A stretch of DNA of 64,000 bases from Diogma glabrata (taxonomy: Eukaryota; Arthropoda; Insecta; Diptera; Cylindrotomidae), in assembly GCA_963693315.1 (NCBI GenBank), contig OY856188.1, positions 201,439,602 through 201,503,601 on the forward strand. Direction: 5' to 3'. Below the pieces are notes generated by a model. The model ran no database searches. It had not been told where the DNA came from and saw only the letters and a list, made by a program, of their open reading frames with translations. A program made the position numbers and the translations under genes. Positions 32,460 to 45,024 of this stretch are shown piece after piece (position 1 is the first letter of the stretch; every line of letters begins with the position of its first letter).

Positions 32460-35385
32460 CTTCTTAAAGAAAAAGTGGATTCCAGCAGAGAAAGACCAAA
32501 CAGGCTAAAATAGATGCAGTTCAGAGCATATCTGGATTCATCTATATATATGTTACAAAACCCGATGATATCCAAGATTCATCAAAAGAAACTGATTCTC
32601 ACGTTGATGCAACGAATGTTTCAGAGAATATTGGCTCATCTTCGGAAAGTAACAGCGACAATACAGAATTAATAATGAGAACCTATGATGAAGATGAATT
32701 AGAAAGAAATAATGAATAATGACAGTGATAATGCTGCTAATGCTTCTACTATTGGAGACAGTATTTGCATGGGTGAATCACTTCAGGACTTAAGAACATT
32801 GGAATATGCTCGTCTCTGATAATGTTCGCATTGAAATCATAAAAAAAGGAAGTGAACATTTTCAAAATAAAGAAGGGTCGTTTGTTACTGTATCTAGACA
32901 CGGGTTAGACTTAAAAGGTGATGTTCGTCATCTTTCTAAAGAATGATATTATAAAGTGATGCCTAGTGGTGAAAAAATTCTGCGGTCATGGATGGTTTAT
33001 TCTCCTTTAAATAATAACCTGTACTGCTTCTGCTAATATACGACAGCTGTCACCAATAGTAATAATACAAAATCTACGACTGGATTTCAGAGGTGGTGGA
33101 ATCTTAATCCCAAAGTAACCGACCATGAAACTTCAAATGAACATCTGGAGAATTTAGAAAAGTGGAAAACTTTGGAAATGAGGTTAAAATTTCATAAAAC
33201 GATAGGAGACTCAGCATTGCAATTATTAGATAATGAGGAAGTGGAAACATCTTTTATCCAGATTATTGGATATAATTTTGTTTTTATCTAAACAAACCCT
33301 AGCATTTCGTGAACATGATGAAGGATAAAGTTCTTCAAATAAAGGCAATTTTAAGAACTAGTCAATCTATTGTCAAAGCATGATGTAGTGTTAAAAGAAC
33401 ACATTTTGAATTTGAAGCATGGTAAATCACCAAAAGTATCATATTTGTCACCAGATATCCAAAATGAGTTCATAAATGTTTTAGCGAACCACGTAAAGTT
33501 TAAGCTTGTCAACGAAATTGAATCGGTTAACATATTGATCAAATGTCAGAAGTGATTCGTTATGTGAAAATTGATGGTAGAAAAGTGGAAATCAAGGAAG
33601 TATTCCTTGAATTTTTTCCTTTACATGGAAAAAAGCCGCTGATTTAAGCGATGGAATTCTTACACTGAAAAAAAAAATTGATGTAAGGACAACCTCAGCT
33701 CGAAGTTGGCAGTTTATTATTCATGCAAAGAAAAGATATTTACAAACAATTTCACCGTGATTGGGACAACTACTTAGTACTCACTAACATTTTTCTGACA
33801 ACAGAATGAGGTTTATTTAAAATATAAAGTGATACATCCAATATAACAGTAGTTGAATAAAGTTAATAACTATTTCCATGAAAACATATTTCTTTGGCCT
33901 TATATCATGAATTTTTCATTTTAAAATTTAAGAATTTGAGATTAATTGAACTATATTTTATTTTCACATAAATATGATTGATTATGATTTTTCACATAAA
34001 TATGATTTTTATGATTTTTCACATAAATATCATGTGATTGTCTCAACTACATCAGCTTAAATTGTACAGTTGTTGAATCAATCTCGTAGTTCGATACGCC
34101 ATATCTGCCCGCACGGTGAGGTTGAGACAACTGCATTTCGATTGGAAATAGGACATGCTTTTTTCAGTGTAAAAATCTTGAAAATGACGGTATAGATGTT
34201 ATGAATTGTCGTTCCCAAGGTTAGGATAATGCAGCTGTTATGAGTAGTATACATGGAGGAGTGCAAGCTATTATTAAAGCAAAAAATAAAAAAGCAATTT
34301 TTGTCGGCTGCATAGGTCATTCAACTAATTTATGTGGCCAGCATTCATTTGCACAAAATGTAGCTTGTGTAACATTTTTCGGAACAGCGGAAGCCATTTT
34401 TACATGTTTTTTTGCTTCGACTAGCCGCTGGGAAGTGCTTGTTAAATACAACAAAGCAACTGTTAAAAGACTCTTAACAACGCATTGGAGTGCTCATTAT
34501 GGTGCAGTAAAAGTATTGGCCGAAAATTTAATTCAATTGTGGCTGCAATTGAGAAATTAAGTGATCAACAAGAAAATGTAGACACTAGACTCTAGAAGCG
34601 CTGCACAGAACCTTATCCATGCAGCATGTAATTTTACGTTTTTTTGCTATCTTTTATTTTGGAATGATATTGTAATGGAAATAATATCTGTGCTCAGATT
34701 GGATTGCAAAGCAAAGGCTTGAATATTGAACAATTAGTTACAAAAATAGTCAATTCGTAACGAAGCCACATTGTAGAAGAGACAATAGATCTTGCTGCGA
34801 AAAAATCGGAGGACTATGACATTCCAATGGAAAGCCGAATTCGTCGTAAAAACGTACAAAACGAATGGCTAGTGAGTTTGCCCCTGATGTTGGACTGACA
34901 CTGAGAGCTCAACTTAAAAAGGACATGTTGGAATGTCTTGACCGATTCAGTGTTGAACTTCGAACTAGACTGAAGTCAGTTCAAGATTTAGCTTCATTGT
35001 TCGAGGTTGTTCAGACAAACACTTAGCTTTTGACGAACAGTGAAGAGCTGAAATTATCTGTATCAAAATTTACCGGTTTTTATGATGAGGTATCGGCAAC
35101 AGAACTCCTCATAGAGATACCAAGATTGAGGAGGCATGTAAGAGCGGCCAATGTACAGTTTCTAGCTGGGTGTATCTAGATTTTTTGAAATTCATCGTAG
35201 AATGTGATTTTTCAGAATTTCTTCCAAATCTTATGGTCGCACTAAAGTTATTTATGACTATTTGCGTATCAGTGGTTTCGTGTGAGAGGAGTTTCAGCAA
35301 ATTAAAATTAATTAAAAATTACTTGCGGGCAACAATGACCCAGTGTAGCTTATTAATGATAATGCTCATTTGTATTAATTAAAAA
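32460..35385 (+). pseudogene. hAT transposase remnant (TTF-finger, DUF4371 and dimerisation type)
   Basis: Pieces in order: a Ser/Asp/Glu-rich N-terminal region (about 32520-32720); a TTF-finger-like remnant near 32890-33110; ETSNEHLENLEKWKTLEMRL (33130); SPDIQNEFINVLANHVKFKL (33450); GGVQAIIKAKNKKAIFVGCI with GHSTN (34250-34325); ASTSRWEVL and TTHWSAHYGAVK (34420-34510); and the C-terminal dimerisation block with VVSCERSFSKLKLIKNYLRA (35275-35335). Many stops and shifts lie between. The order and motifs fit hAT transposases related to zinc-finger MYM-type proteins. Confidence 0.85.
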
Positions 35386-35676
35386 AGATTATAAATTACG
35401 TTTATCGGCTTTTTATTATTATTGACAGTTTTTATTTTTGGGGTGACACCACAATATCCGCCCCGGGTGCCACCCATGCTAGCTACGCCACTGCCTTTAG
35501 ATCTATACAAAAAGTAATAAAAGGCGTGTTTTATTTGCCAAATTACACTAACAATTACATGTATTCAATTCCGAAATGTCAAAACTCACAAATTGTTGGT
35601 TTTGAAAATCTGGAATAGCGGCTTAGTTCGCGTGTTCATCACCAACTGCGCACCGTTTCAGTTTTTTACATTTATA

Positions 35677-36216
35677 GGGCGATTTTTCTGTTCTGGTGTT
35701 TACCGCAATGGCGCTGCAAAAGGGGGATAAGAGAAAAAATTCAAAAACTTTTATATGGGATTTCATACAAAACACAACTTGAATAATTTTAAAAATTATC
35801 TATGAAATTTCTCATTTTACCACAATTGAACAATTTTAATTTGCTTATGGAGTATTATTGACTATATTTTAAACGTAATATATAAAACACTATCCGTAAG
35901 TCGCTCAAAAAAGAAACATAAAAATTGCCAAAATTACCCATACAAAGTTGTATGAAAAATTTAACCTATTTTAGTATTTGTTTTACGAACATAATAAATA
36001 AAATATTTTATATATTATGCTTAATATATAGTCAATAATAGTTCATAAACAAATTTAAATTATTTAATTGTAGTAAAATGAGAAATTTCATAGATAACTT
36101 TTAAAATTATTCAAATTGTGTTTTGTATGGAATTCCATATAAAATTTTTGTGATTTTTTCTCTTATCCCCTTTTTGCAGCGCCATTGCGGTAAACACAGG
36201 AACAGAAAAATCGCCC
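35677..36216. mobile_element. 540-bp MITE with long terminal inverted repeats and TATA flanks
   Basis: Inverted arms of roughly 215 bases (35677-35900 and 36000-36216) start GGGCGATTTTTCTGTTC and are highly similar. Each is flanked by TATA (35673-35676, 36217-36220). It has no coding capacity. A TA or TATA duplication suits a Tc1/mariner-related MITE. Further out, another inverted pair (GTGTTTTATTTGCC at 35526 and its inverse at 36517) suggests it sits inside an older element. Confidence 0.75.
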
Positions 36217-36599
36217 TATAGATTGTCATTAAATGGAGTTTTGTTTATATTTTTTCTAATTCGGCATTTGGTGTTTGACATTTGTTGATTGTTTTGATGC
36301 TAATATATATGCAAGTCCATATAGAAATCTCATGGATAAGGATTTTGATATTTACATATGATTTATTGACATTTACATTTGATTTATTGACATTTACATT
36401 TTATATTTTCTGTACAAATTCTACCAACCTCTAGAAAATAATATGTGTACAAATCCAATTCTCGGTTCGTTTTATTTGAAATCTTTTTTTTGACAGTTCA
36501 ATACGAATTCCGGTTGGGCAAATAAAACACAGCTAAAGCTAAACCTATAGATCTATTACAAATTATTTAAAGTTGTGTTTACATTAAGATTACTTTTAT

Positions 36600-36790
36600 A
36601 ACAAATATTTCAACAAATCTCACCGTCAGTAGGAATTGAGCGAGTCTTTTCTAAATTAGGCGTGGTACATAAGAAACTCCTAAGCCGATTTTATACAGAA
36701 AAAGCTAGGAAACTGGTTTTTAATTATCAACCATACAACAATAGATTGTTGAATTCTTTCTGCCAAAAAAGTGCTCTGACACGCCCCTTT
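36600..36790 (+). pseudogene. Fragment of a second hAT transposase (dimerisation domain)
   Basis: A short open stretch has SPSVGIERVFSKLGVVHKKL and then a basic KARKLVFNYQPYN end, the hallmark of the hAT C-terminal dimerisation region. It differs from the hAT at 30.2 kb, and no termini were found. Confidence 0.6.
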
Positions 36791-37041
36791 TGCTCTCAGA
36801 TCAATTTTTTTAACATTAGTTCAACCACTATTTGACCGAAAAAATTGATGTTTTTGGGCTCTATAATGATTTTTTTGAATCTAGATTTTTTCGTAAATCT
36901 GCATATGTAAAAATTAATAAACAAACAAGAAGCCATTTGTTTATTATTTTTTTTCTTCAAAGTGAAGTAGTTATTTTTTAAATCGTTTTTTAAATAAAAA
37001 ATTAATTACATAATTAAATTCAATTAATTACAAAAACATTA

Positions 37042-38637
37042 GGCCTGTATTTTTGAACGTCGATAGAGATAAATCGGCGGATTTATCTTCTCTTTCGTAT
37101 TTTTAAACGTAGATAAATCCATTGATTCAATCTTGGATTTAAAATGTATCCACAGATTTATACCTCAATATCGATGGTTAAATCCGCGGCTACATTATTT
37201 TCGAAAATTCGAAAATGTAAAACGTCATTACGTTGCGTCAAACAGTTTTCAAATATATTCAAGTATAGTAAAATTCCTAAGAAAAGCTATGCAAAATCTT
37301 GCTGATTCATCTTCTTCTTATGAGTCTAATGATTCAGATTATGAAATAATTGTTAGTCGACGAATAAAACAAACAAAAATATTTCAAGAAAGGATGGATA
37401 TGGAATATTATAATGCGGAAGAGTTTAGGAAGCGATTCAGGTTTTCTAAAGAAGGAGTTCATTATTTAGAAAGCATTATAAAAAATGACATTGAATCACT
37501 TTCGTGGGTATCCTTCGACCACGATACAACAAATATTGGTATGATTGAGGTATTATGCAACGGTATCGTTACAATTGGTAATCGGTGATTTAATAAGAAT
37601 GAGTCAGAGTACAGCGGGCAATATAATACATAGGTATCGAGAAGTATCGCCAGGAAAGCCAAAGATTTTATAAAAATGTCTGTAGACGAGGAAGTAAATA
37701 AAATCCAGGAAAAGCTTTGTAATAAAGCAGGAATACCTCGTTGTATTGACTGCATTCATGGTACTCAAATTCCAATAAAATCTCCTGGAGATGATGAGGC
37801 AGAACTGTATCGCAATCGTAAAGGATATTTTTCCATCAATACGCAAGCGATATGTGATGCTGATGGTAAATTTATCGACATTGTTGCAAGGTATAAAATA
37901 CTAAAATTAAGTGATAAAAATAACTTTGCCTTTCGCGGCTTAGGTGGTTTGGATCATCACATGATTAAACTATATTTAATTTTTCTCAAATTAAAGCTCG
38001 ATTCGAACAGAATAAATTTGAACAGCTCGACTGCCAGATCTTTACGAATTTTGCCTTTTATATTTTATAAGCAACTTTCAGTGGGTCTGTTGATTTTTCT
38101 CCACCAAAACGTCTTGCATTATATGCCAGGCGAATGCCATTCCAAGATTCAATTTTCTTTTTATTCGAAATAGAATCAGTCTTTTTGCATTCGATTATGT
38201 GGATATTTTTCTCCACCAACTCCACTAAAAGAACTATCAGTTTCATTCATGTTTTTTGTCCTGCAATAACAATAATATTTAAATAATGAAATAAGAAATA
38301 TAATTTAAACGTTCATCGTAAATAAAACTTACATGGTGTGGTTGTTGATCGAAACAAAATAAAAATTTTGATGAACAATCAAAAACAAATATTACTGGGA
38401 AAAAATTCAAAAAGCAATTACTGGGAAAATTTAAAAAAATGACAATTGTCCCAACAAGCAGTTTTAATGCAAAATTCGATATCGAAAATCGAAGATTTTA
38501 GCTCCGTTCAAAAATACCACAAAAAATCCATAGATTTATCCACCTTAATAATTACCAAAAATAGCCTTAGTTAAAACAGTGAATTTTCGAAAACACGGAT
38601 TAATCTGACGATTTATCCTCGTTTAAAAATATGGGCC
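37042..38637 (+). mobile_element. PIF/Harbinger transposon with TTA target duplication
   Basis: Termini GGCCTGTATTTTTGAACG and (inverted right end) GGCCCATATTTTTAAACG are flanked by TTA at 37039-37041 and 38638-38640. It contains a HARBI1-type nuclease remnant. The 3-bp TTA/TAA duplication and nuclease type fit PIF/Harbinger. A second, shorter copy in opposite orientation is at 62831. Confidence 0.87.
37289..38040 (+). pseudogene. HARBI1-like transposase, frameshifted and internally deleted
   Basis: ATG at 37289. A Ser/Asp-rich N-terminus leads to YNAEEFRKRFRFSKEGVHYL and a degraded helix-turn-helix-like stretch with a stop at 37588. The nuclease core has CIDCIHGTQIPIKSPGDDEA and YRNRKGYFSINTQAICDADG (first catalytic Asp region). 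Sequence after FIDIVARY departs from the family, so the remaining catalytic residues are lost. An opposite-strand frame at 38246-38058 could be a relic of the second (DNA-binding) Harbinger protein, but this is weak. Confidence 0.8.
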
Positions 38638-38910
38638 TTAATGACAGATAAGTCACAACTACAAAATTAGATCATTTTTTCCATGTTCTTTAATTGTGAT
38701 AAAAAAAATACCTTTGCTCTGGACAAAAAGAATTCGACATATGATTCGAAACAATGCTTCCTCGTGTAGTAAACTTATCTGTTTGCTTAAAACAGCTGAT
38801 ATTGACAATTCAACATGACATTTGTAAAAACACATTTTTGTTGAAGGCACACTTGTGTTGTTAATCGCTAAAATATACATCAACACTGAGTTAAAAATAA
38901 AAATTGTATT

Positions 38911-40751
38911 ATGTCTGTTATGCTTGGCAAACTATGCTCACTAATTTTGCAAGAGCATTTTGGAGAACCAGTGAATATTGTCGGAACCGAGTTATTTTCA
39001 ACTTACACTAAAACCTTGTCGATGATTATTAAATCAACAAAGCTAACTAAGTCACAGGTGACTTTTTCGTTGAATATACATAACACATATTTAATAAAAT
39101 TAATTACCACCGTAGGTTACACAATCGTTAGCAATTTTGGGTAAATTTCAACTTATAAAATTTGAACCAAATGTGGCAAATGATAATCTACCGGAATATT
39201 CATTATTGCCAGAGAAAGTTCTTCTTTTATTACGTTATTCAAGGTAGTTTTTTCTGCTATATAAATTAATAATATTAATATAGTTTTGCATGTTTTTACT
39301 AGATATGTTCACATGATTCAAACAAAATATGGTTTCGAGCATGCAGCGTTAACTGAAGAACTATTAAGAAGTGGAACTCAAACCGCAACCAATATTATTA
39401 CGAAAGTATTCGCAACAACTGAAAATAAAGAACAATCAACGTTAATCGAATATCGGGAACGTTTTTCAGATTTAGTTCAAACAAATTTTTTTATACGTAC
39501 CCCGAGCCTAGTAGAAAGTAATTCCAGCCCAACAATTATACCTAAATTTGAAATTGACGAAACAAATTTATTTAAATGTCCTGATATTGATATTCAGGAC
39601 TTAATTATTTTACTTAAAGGAAACATATCGAACCATAAAACAAAAGATTGCAATATATTTTGGAGCGTGAACTTCGAACGTTTTCATCAAGAATTTCGTG
39701 ATGGTATTATGATATCCGCCATTGAACGTAAAATTGATTCAAATGCAGGAGAATGTTTTAAGTTTATATTACATTCAATGTATAATCGAACGGATCCTTG
39801 GCAAGTTGTAAGAATGAATAAACAATTGGGTTTCTGTGGAATTACTTTAAACTAATTTTTTTCCACAGCAATCTAACCCAATTCCTTTTGTTGAAATTAA
39901 AAATATATGCGATAAGAGATCCACTAACACAGAAATGCTTAAATATTTAGATCAATATATATCTGTAATACGTAAGTTATATTTGGTTTAATTGAACGTA
40001 ATCGATTGAGTTCGTTATGTTATGTTTCAGTGGACGATCAATTGAAATTCCTATCAAAATATGGTGACAGTGGCGGTGGTCAATATGTTGTGGATATGAA
40101 ATCTGCTTTTGATCAACTAACATCGAATTGTATCGAAAATATAATAACGGAAAAGTTTGGATCTAAAGCAACAAGAATTTTTCGTGTTGTGAAATTACGC
40201 AAATATATCGAACAGGAAGAAATTCAAAAACAAGCGATGGTACCAGCAAAAGAAACAAAACAACTGACTTATAAATTATTGGAAGAACATTTTTTACAAG
40301 TAAGTCGACATATTTTTAGATAAAAATAGTAATTGTAATACACATTTTTTCCATGGAGATTCACACTGTCCGAAAACCCGGAGGGGGTGGTTCTGGTATG
40401 GCCAAATCATTTTTTCTGTTCTATGTTAATCAAAATCAAATCGTATCGATGCTATTGGAGACGTGCTATAAAGCTTTATTGAATACAATGACACGATTTA
40501 TTCATGATCGCGAAACTAATAAACGTTTGATAGATAAATCACAACGATTAGAACTTATTGTTGAAGCAATGAAGGTACGAGGAGAAACTGAAGAATATAT
40601 ATCAGAAATATTGGAAACACTGACACCACCAGAACGTGAAATATTAAAAAAATTTCGTTTGAGGGTGAAAAATTTATACAGCGCTGAAATTGGTTTAGAT
40701 GAAACGATATTTTTATTACAATTATGTCAATTTTATTCTACGGGTAAATAA
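38911..40751 (+). CDS. POLR3C: DNA-directed RNA polymerase III subunit RPC3 (six exons, 514 aa)
   Basis: Exons 38911-39057, 39116-39243, 39303-39807, 39869-39971, 40031-40299 and 40359-40751 join in frame with GT-AG introns of 49-59 bases. The product begins with a winged helix (LCSLILQEHFGEPVNIVG...). Next come the RYVHMIQTKYGFEHAALTEE block and the TDPWQVV region before intron 4. GDSGGGQYVVDM follows, and a coiled C-terminus contains GMAKSFFLFYVN, TNKRLIDKSQRLELIVEAM and LDETIFLLQLC. These match RPC3/RPC82, and the length is close to the human 534 aa. It works in the nucleus in the RPC3-RPC6-RPC7 subcomplex that helps Pol III initiate on tRNA and 5S genes. No truncation is seen. Upstream 38641-38910 should hold the promoter, next to the Harbinger. 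Confidence 0.95.
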
Positions 40752-40789
40752 ATAATTGTTGATATTTTTTTTTAGATAAACTTTTAGCT

Positions 40790-42170
40790 TACAGCTGCCT
40801 TCGTTCAATGTCCCATCAATGTTTTAAACATCTTCTCAGATAATATATCATCTCACAAATTACATCAAATTAACTTGCTCCAATTCAAACACAACACTGA
40901 TCAAGCAAACATCTTATGCGCTCTCTACATCCCTACTTCATCAACAACTCACCGACATTGTCACTTCGATCAAAACTCTTCGTGGTGAATTTTATTTTAC
41001 TAAAAAAAAGTTGTTTTCTCTTCGAGCTGACATGCTCAATTGTCCAAAAATCTTGCTAATCTCAAATCCAATAGTGGCCTTAGTTACACCTTTCATCGAC
41101 AAAAATCTGGAGCACGTAAATAAAAATCTTTGTCGCCTTAAATTGGAGAACACCAAACTTCTTAGGGAATTCAGGCGTCGTGTTATTCTTATCTCCGGCC
41201 TTTCCAACTCTATTAACCTTAATGATGCTACGGTTACCTATTACTGAAATTTAATCCCCCCCTTAAATATTTCAACCTTATCCTTATGACAATCTTCCTC
41301 CAGTTTTATCTTCTATGGCTATCGGTATCCTTACATTATTCTTCTAGGCGATTTCAACACCAATATTCTTAATCCTTATTCTTTATCCCATGCTTCTGAT
41401 GTCTGTCCCCGTCTTAACCTTCATATTGTTCACAATAATTCCCCCACTCATCATGCCTATAACTTTGTTTCTGGATCATGTATTGACTTCTTCCTTGTCA
41501 GTGATCCTTCTCTTCCTCTCCTTAGTGGCCGATTCTGGGTGCCTGGGATATCTGCTCATGCATTCATATTAATTTCTCTAAACCTAAGGTCTTTACACCT
41601 CCTCTTGTCCATGATCATGACTGCAAAAATGTTAATTCCTGAAATGCTTCACATCCGTAATCTTCGTGATTTGTCCTTTAAAGCCCACAAAAATAACTCA
41701 ACTGTTAGCTGGAAAGTTACCTGCCTCCATCGTAATCGTTTCAAATCATTGGTGCGGAAGGATAAATTAGATTTTAGCGTCAAAATGTTTTCTAATTTGC
41801 CCTCTTCTAAAGCTATATAGACTAAACTCTCTGTTATTGGTGCAATTATTCTGTCTTCGGAATCTCCTTCTCTTAACCTACATGAACTAAACTCACTTAA
41901 CCAATCCTTCGTTTCTGCTAACTCCTCACCATCGCCATGTCTCCTCTTTTCGTGAACATTATAATTCCTGCTCCTTTAGCTTTGTCTCATACTTCGAAAT
42001 TGAATCGGGCTTATACTCTATCTCTTCTAATGCTGTCGGAAATTCCTTAAAATTCTTTTTCCTTTTATCCTCGCCAATTTCCACCAACTTATAAACCATA
42101 TTATAATGACCTCTTGGTTCCTATCAACGTGGAAATTTGCTACAGCCCGCCCTATTACTAAGAACGGTAT
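40790..42170 (+). pseudogene. LINE fragment with an endonuclease domain
   Basis: Coding traces start about 40 bases after the RPC3 stop. A leucine/lysine-rich ORF1-like tail (LRGEFYFTKKKLFSLRADML, 40980-41040) is followed by endonuclease pieces: LLGDFNTNILNPYS (41345) and NFVSGSCIDFFLVSDPSLPL (41465-41520). The reverse transcriptase is absent. The fragment is more GC-rich than its surroundings and has several stops. It resembles the family of the older LINE at 49.0/55.8 kb. Confidence 0.7.
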
Positions 42171-42482
42171 CTCATGAAATTATTTAAAAATGAGTCAGAA
42201 GAGTTGTAATTTCAAAAATTTTTTAAGATAACAATCGTATGATTTTTCTTTATTATATGTATATAAATTCAAATAGATATAAAAAAATTAAAATGTAATG
42301 AAATTTGAATAATTTTAGCTGTAGTTGATGTCATGACGTTAATGTTGCATCATTGCGATAGAAACAGTCTCTTCTCTCTATTATCTATTTACGATTTTTT
42401 TATATCTTACATTATTTTGCGACAATTATATTTAAAATAAACAGAAAACCCGACATGACATCATTACGGTTGTGAAAAAAAT
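42171..42482. other. Intergenic region 3' of MEMO1
   Basis: AT-rich without coding signal. It includes the MEMO1 3' untranslated region (minus strand) and the end of the LINE fragment. Confidence 0.5.
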
Positions 42483-44018
42483 TTATTCAAATAACAAAGA
42501 CCCGGCAGCGTAACTAACACTGGAATCGTTCATATTACAACACTTACTACTTTGAGCATATTTTAAAAATTTAAAACTTATATTATATCCCCTGTTTTTT
42601 AATACCTGAACAATTTGTAACATTAATGCAATCGGATATCGTCCACAAATTGTATTACTATATTTTTTTAAGTAATCATTAAAACCTGGCGAATCTAAAC
42701 GTTCTATTAAATCCATTCCCTAAAATTATTTAAATAAAATTAATAATAAACAATTATGTGAGTACGTGATTCTCACAGTTTTATCCAATTTCTCAATTGA
42801 TTTATAAATTTGTCCACATGATTTTTCATAATACGTATAACGAAAACGTTGACCCCAGTGACAAAAATCAGAGGATATCACAAATAAATTTTGCGGATCT
42901 TCGAGATATGGTGCTAAAACTTGACCATATGTTTTTTCCCATTCAAACGATAAGGATCCAACTAAAATTGGAACAATAGTAAATTGATCTCTAAAACTAT
43001 AAAATATTTCTATTATCTCGTTGTTGAATTTCATAAATTTAGAGATATTACTCTTCCATAACCTTTGCTATGTACGGCAAATGCATTTCGATTGAATGTT
43101 CATCTTCATCAGTCTTCATATCCATCCACTGAAAATGTTGAGTTTCGTGCAATTCGGCGTTAACTGATAATATAAAAAGTTTGAGTAACGGATATTTAAT
43201 TTTCAAAAATAAGCCTTGCCTTTTGCATCAACTTTAAGATCGTATAAAGGTGTTTTGCATTTACTAGCAACTGATAGAGCACAACCACGTAATCGAACAT
43301 GATGGGATGGTCCAAGAATAAAAACTCGTTTCCTAAAATAAGGAGAGTTAGTAGAAAATTTCCATACATAACGAACTGACATTTTTTTCAAATGTCAGAT
43401 ATAGATACATGGATCTAGGTAGGTTATGAATACATATATATAAACACATCAAAATACATACACAACAGCTGGACTAATTTGTCGATAGGCAAATGCTGCA
43501 CATTCTCCGCAATATGTATACCCTGCATGACTAAAATTAAACAATATCAAAAATACTAAATGTGACCAGTTTCGAGGTACTCACGGTGCTATAATTGCAC
43601 GAGCAGGTGCAAAACTAAGTTCAGCAGATCCTAGCCAATCTCCCAATTGATTTGATAACTCATTTCCTGTAAAAAGATTGTATTGGTTGACAGACGGAAC
43701 CACAAAATAAAAAGAATTGACATTGGTAAAAAAACAAAGTTCATTGAACCCAATAAAAAAAAATTTAAAAATAAATAATTTGAATAAAATATGACAATCC
43801 ATTATGTAAAATGTAAACTATTCTTACGTAAATAATGCATACATAGTAAGTCAACATACGATTAATTTAGATGACTTAATCAATTTGATTTTTCACTGAT
43901 GATGAATTAATTGTTTACAAACACCTGACATCTATTCTTTAAATATAAATTTGTTGGAATAAATTACTTTACCTGAATCAGAGTACCAACTTCCAGCATG
44001 AGTTGCACGACGAGACAT
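42483..44018 (-). CDS. MEMO1: MEMO1 protein homologue (seven exons, 292 aa)
   Basis: Minus-strand exons 44018-43973, 43666-43585, 43530-43462, 43332-43220, 43163-43052, 42996-42777 and 42719-42483 join in frame. The product starts [16 protein letters not shown]. It contains [20 protein letters not shown], the [13 protein letters not shown] box, [35 protein letters not shown] and [13 protein letters not shown]. These histidines, aspartate and cysteine form the known metal/active-site pocket of MEMO1 (His49, His81, Asp189, His192, Cys244 in human). Length is near the human 297 aa. The family is structurally related to class III dioxygenases, binds iron or copper, and acts in receptor signalling, cytoskeleton control and redox. 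Intron 4 has an unusual GC donor (AAAG|GCAAGG); all others are GT-AG. Confidence 0.95.
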
Positions 44019-45024
44019 AATTTATCACTAAAATATAAATCTATTTTATGTCCTAAAGTAATAAACTGTAATTTATTGATGGAAATATGACGATAATATA
44101 TTTTTTTTGCTGTCTAGTTTTCAATGCCCAAAAAGCAAGATAATGAAATATGAGGTAAACAAATTTGTGTCAAAAATTTTAGTTGTAGGAAATACCGTAA
44201 AAATAAGCTCGCTGATGTTGGTAAAGTGAATTTCCAGTGTTTTTTTGTCGCTTCAAAAATTACCATTTAAAATGGACGTTTGGATTTTAGTATTTAAATA
44301 ATACATATTCATATAAACCCTAAATTTTAATTAAATAATAGTGTGAATTAAATTAATAAGGTAAGCATCTGTTTTTATTGTTGTCACCGTTTTAAAATGA
44401 CCAATTTCAGTTGTGTTTTATTAGTTTCACTTAATCTTGAAATGACATAAATGCGATGGAAATGTAATATTATAAACTATGAATATGCCCATGAAACGAA
44501 TTCACTCTTATGTTGAGGGTCAAAATGTATACTTACAAAATATAGAACTAGGTTTTTATATGCTTGAAGTAGTTATAGTTTAATTATTTCTATTAACGTC
44601 TTTTGTAAATTGGTGCAACAGACGCTAAAATATTTGCACTACATTCACGACTGTTTGGTTTATAGAATAAACCAAAATGGTTTTTAATGTGTTTTTGGCA
44701 TATTATAAATATTTTTTGCCAATCTCGGAATTGCAGCTGCCAGAGCGTAGCTATAATGAAATAGTCAATTTTGTCCATTCCCGCTATGTAAATTATCCAT
44801 GTGGTGGACGTTGAAATTGTAGATCCACTAATCTTTGCTTTAACCAAGAAGGCGGTTATTATTAAAACCACAAATTTAGTCAGTGTTTAAAACCAAAGAG
44901 CCGACTGCATTTCGAAATTCGAAGCTCAATAACATCAATGATTGATAAAATGTTAGATCAATAATAAATTTATTGCTACATATTTAACAAAAAATAACAT
45001 TTTACATAGAAATAATTTCCCTTT
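44019..45024. other. Intergenic region between MEMO1 and ferrochelatase
   Basis: Should hold the MEMO1 promoter and the ferrochelatase 3' untranslated region. A minus-strand frame at 44593-44871 (92 codons, no ATG start, hydrophobic N-terminus) has no recognised family and was not called. Confidence 0.5.

Larger units (their letters stand above)
30214..35493 (+). mobile_element. hAT transposon, 5.28 kb, decayed, with 8-bp target-site duplication
   Basis: Terminal inverted repeats CAGAGGCGTAGCTAGG (left) and CAGTGGCGTAGCTAG (right, inverted) are flanked by the identical 8-mer CCTTTAGA at 30206-30213 and 35494-35501. Both ends and one internal site (about 31255) carry GGTGACACCC-type palindromic subterminal repeats, possibly transposase-binding sites. 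A decayed transposase lies at 32460-35385 and a long palindrome at 30512-31073. Confidence 0.92.

Noticed and set aside
38058..38246. Opposite-strand frame in the first Harbinger as its second (DNA-binding) protein
   Set aside because: Only 62 codons, no clear MADF or Myb pattern; kept as a remark in the transposase entry.
44593..44871. 92-codon minus-strand frame between MEMO1 and FECH with a hydrophobic start
   Set aside because: It begins at GTG, has no ATG, no family resemblance and no clear splice sites.
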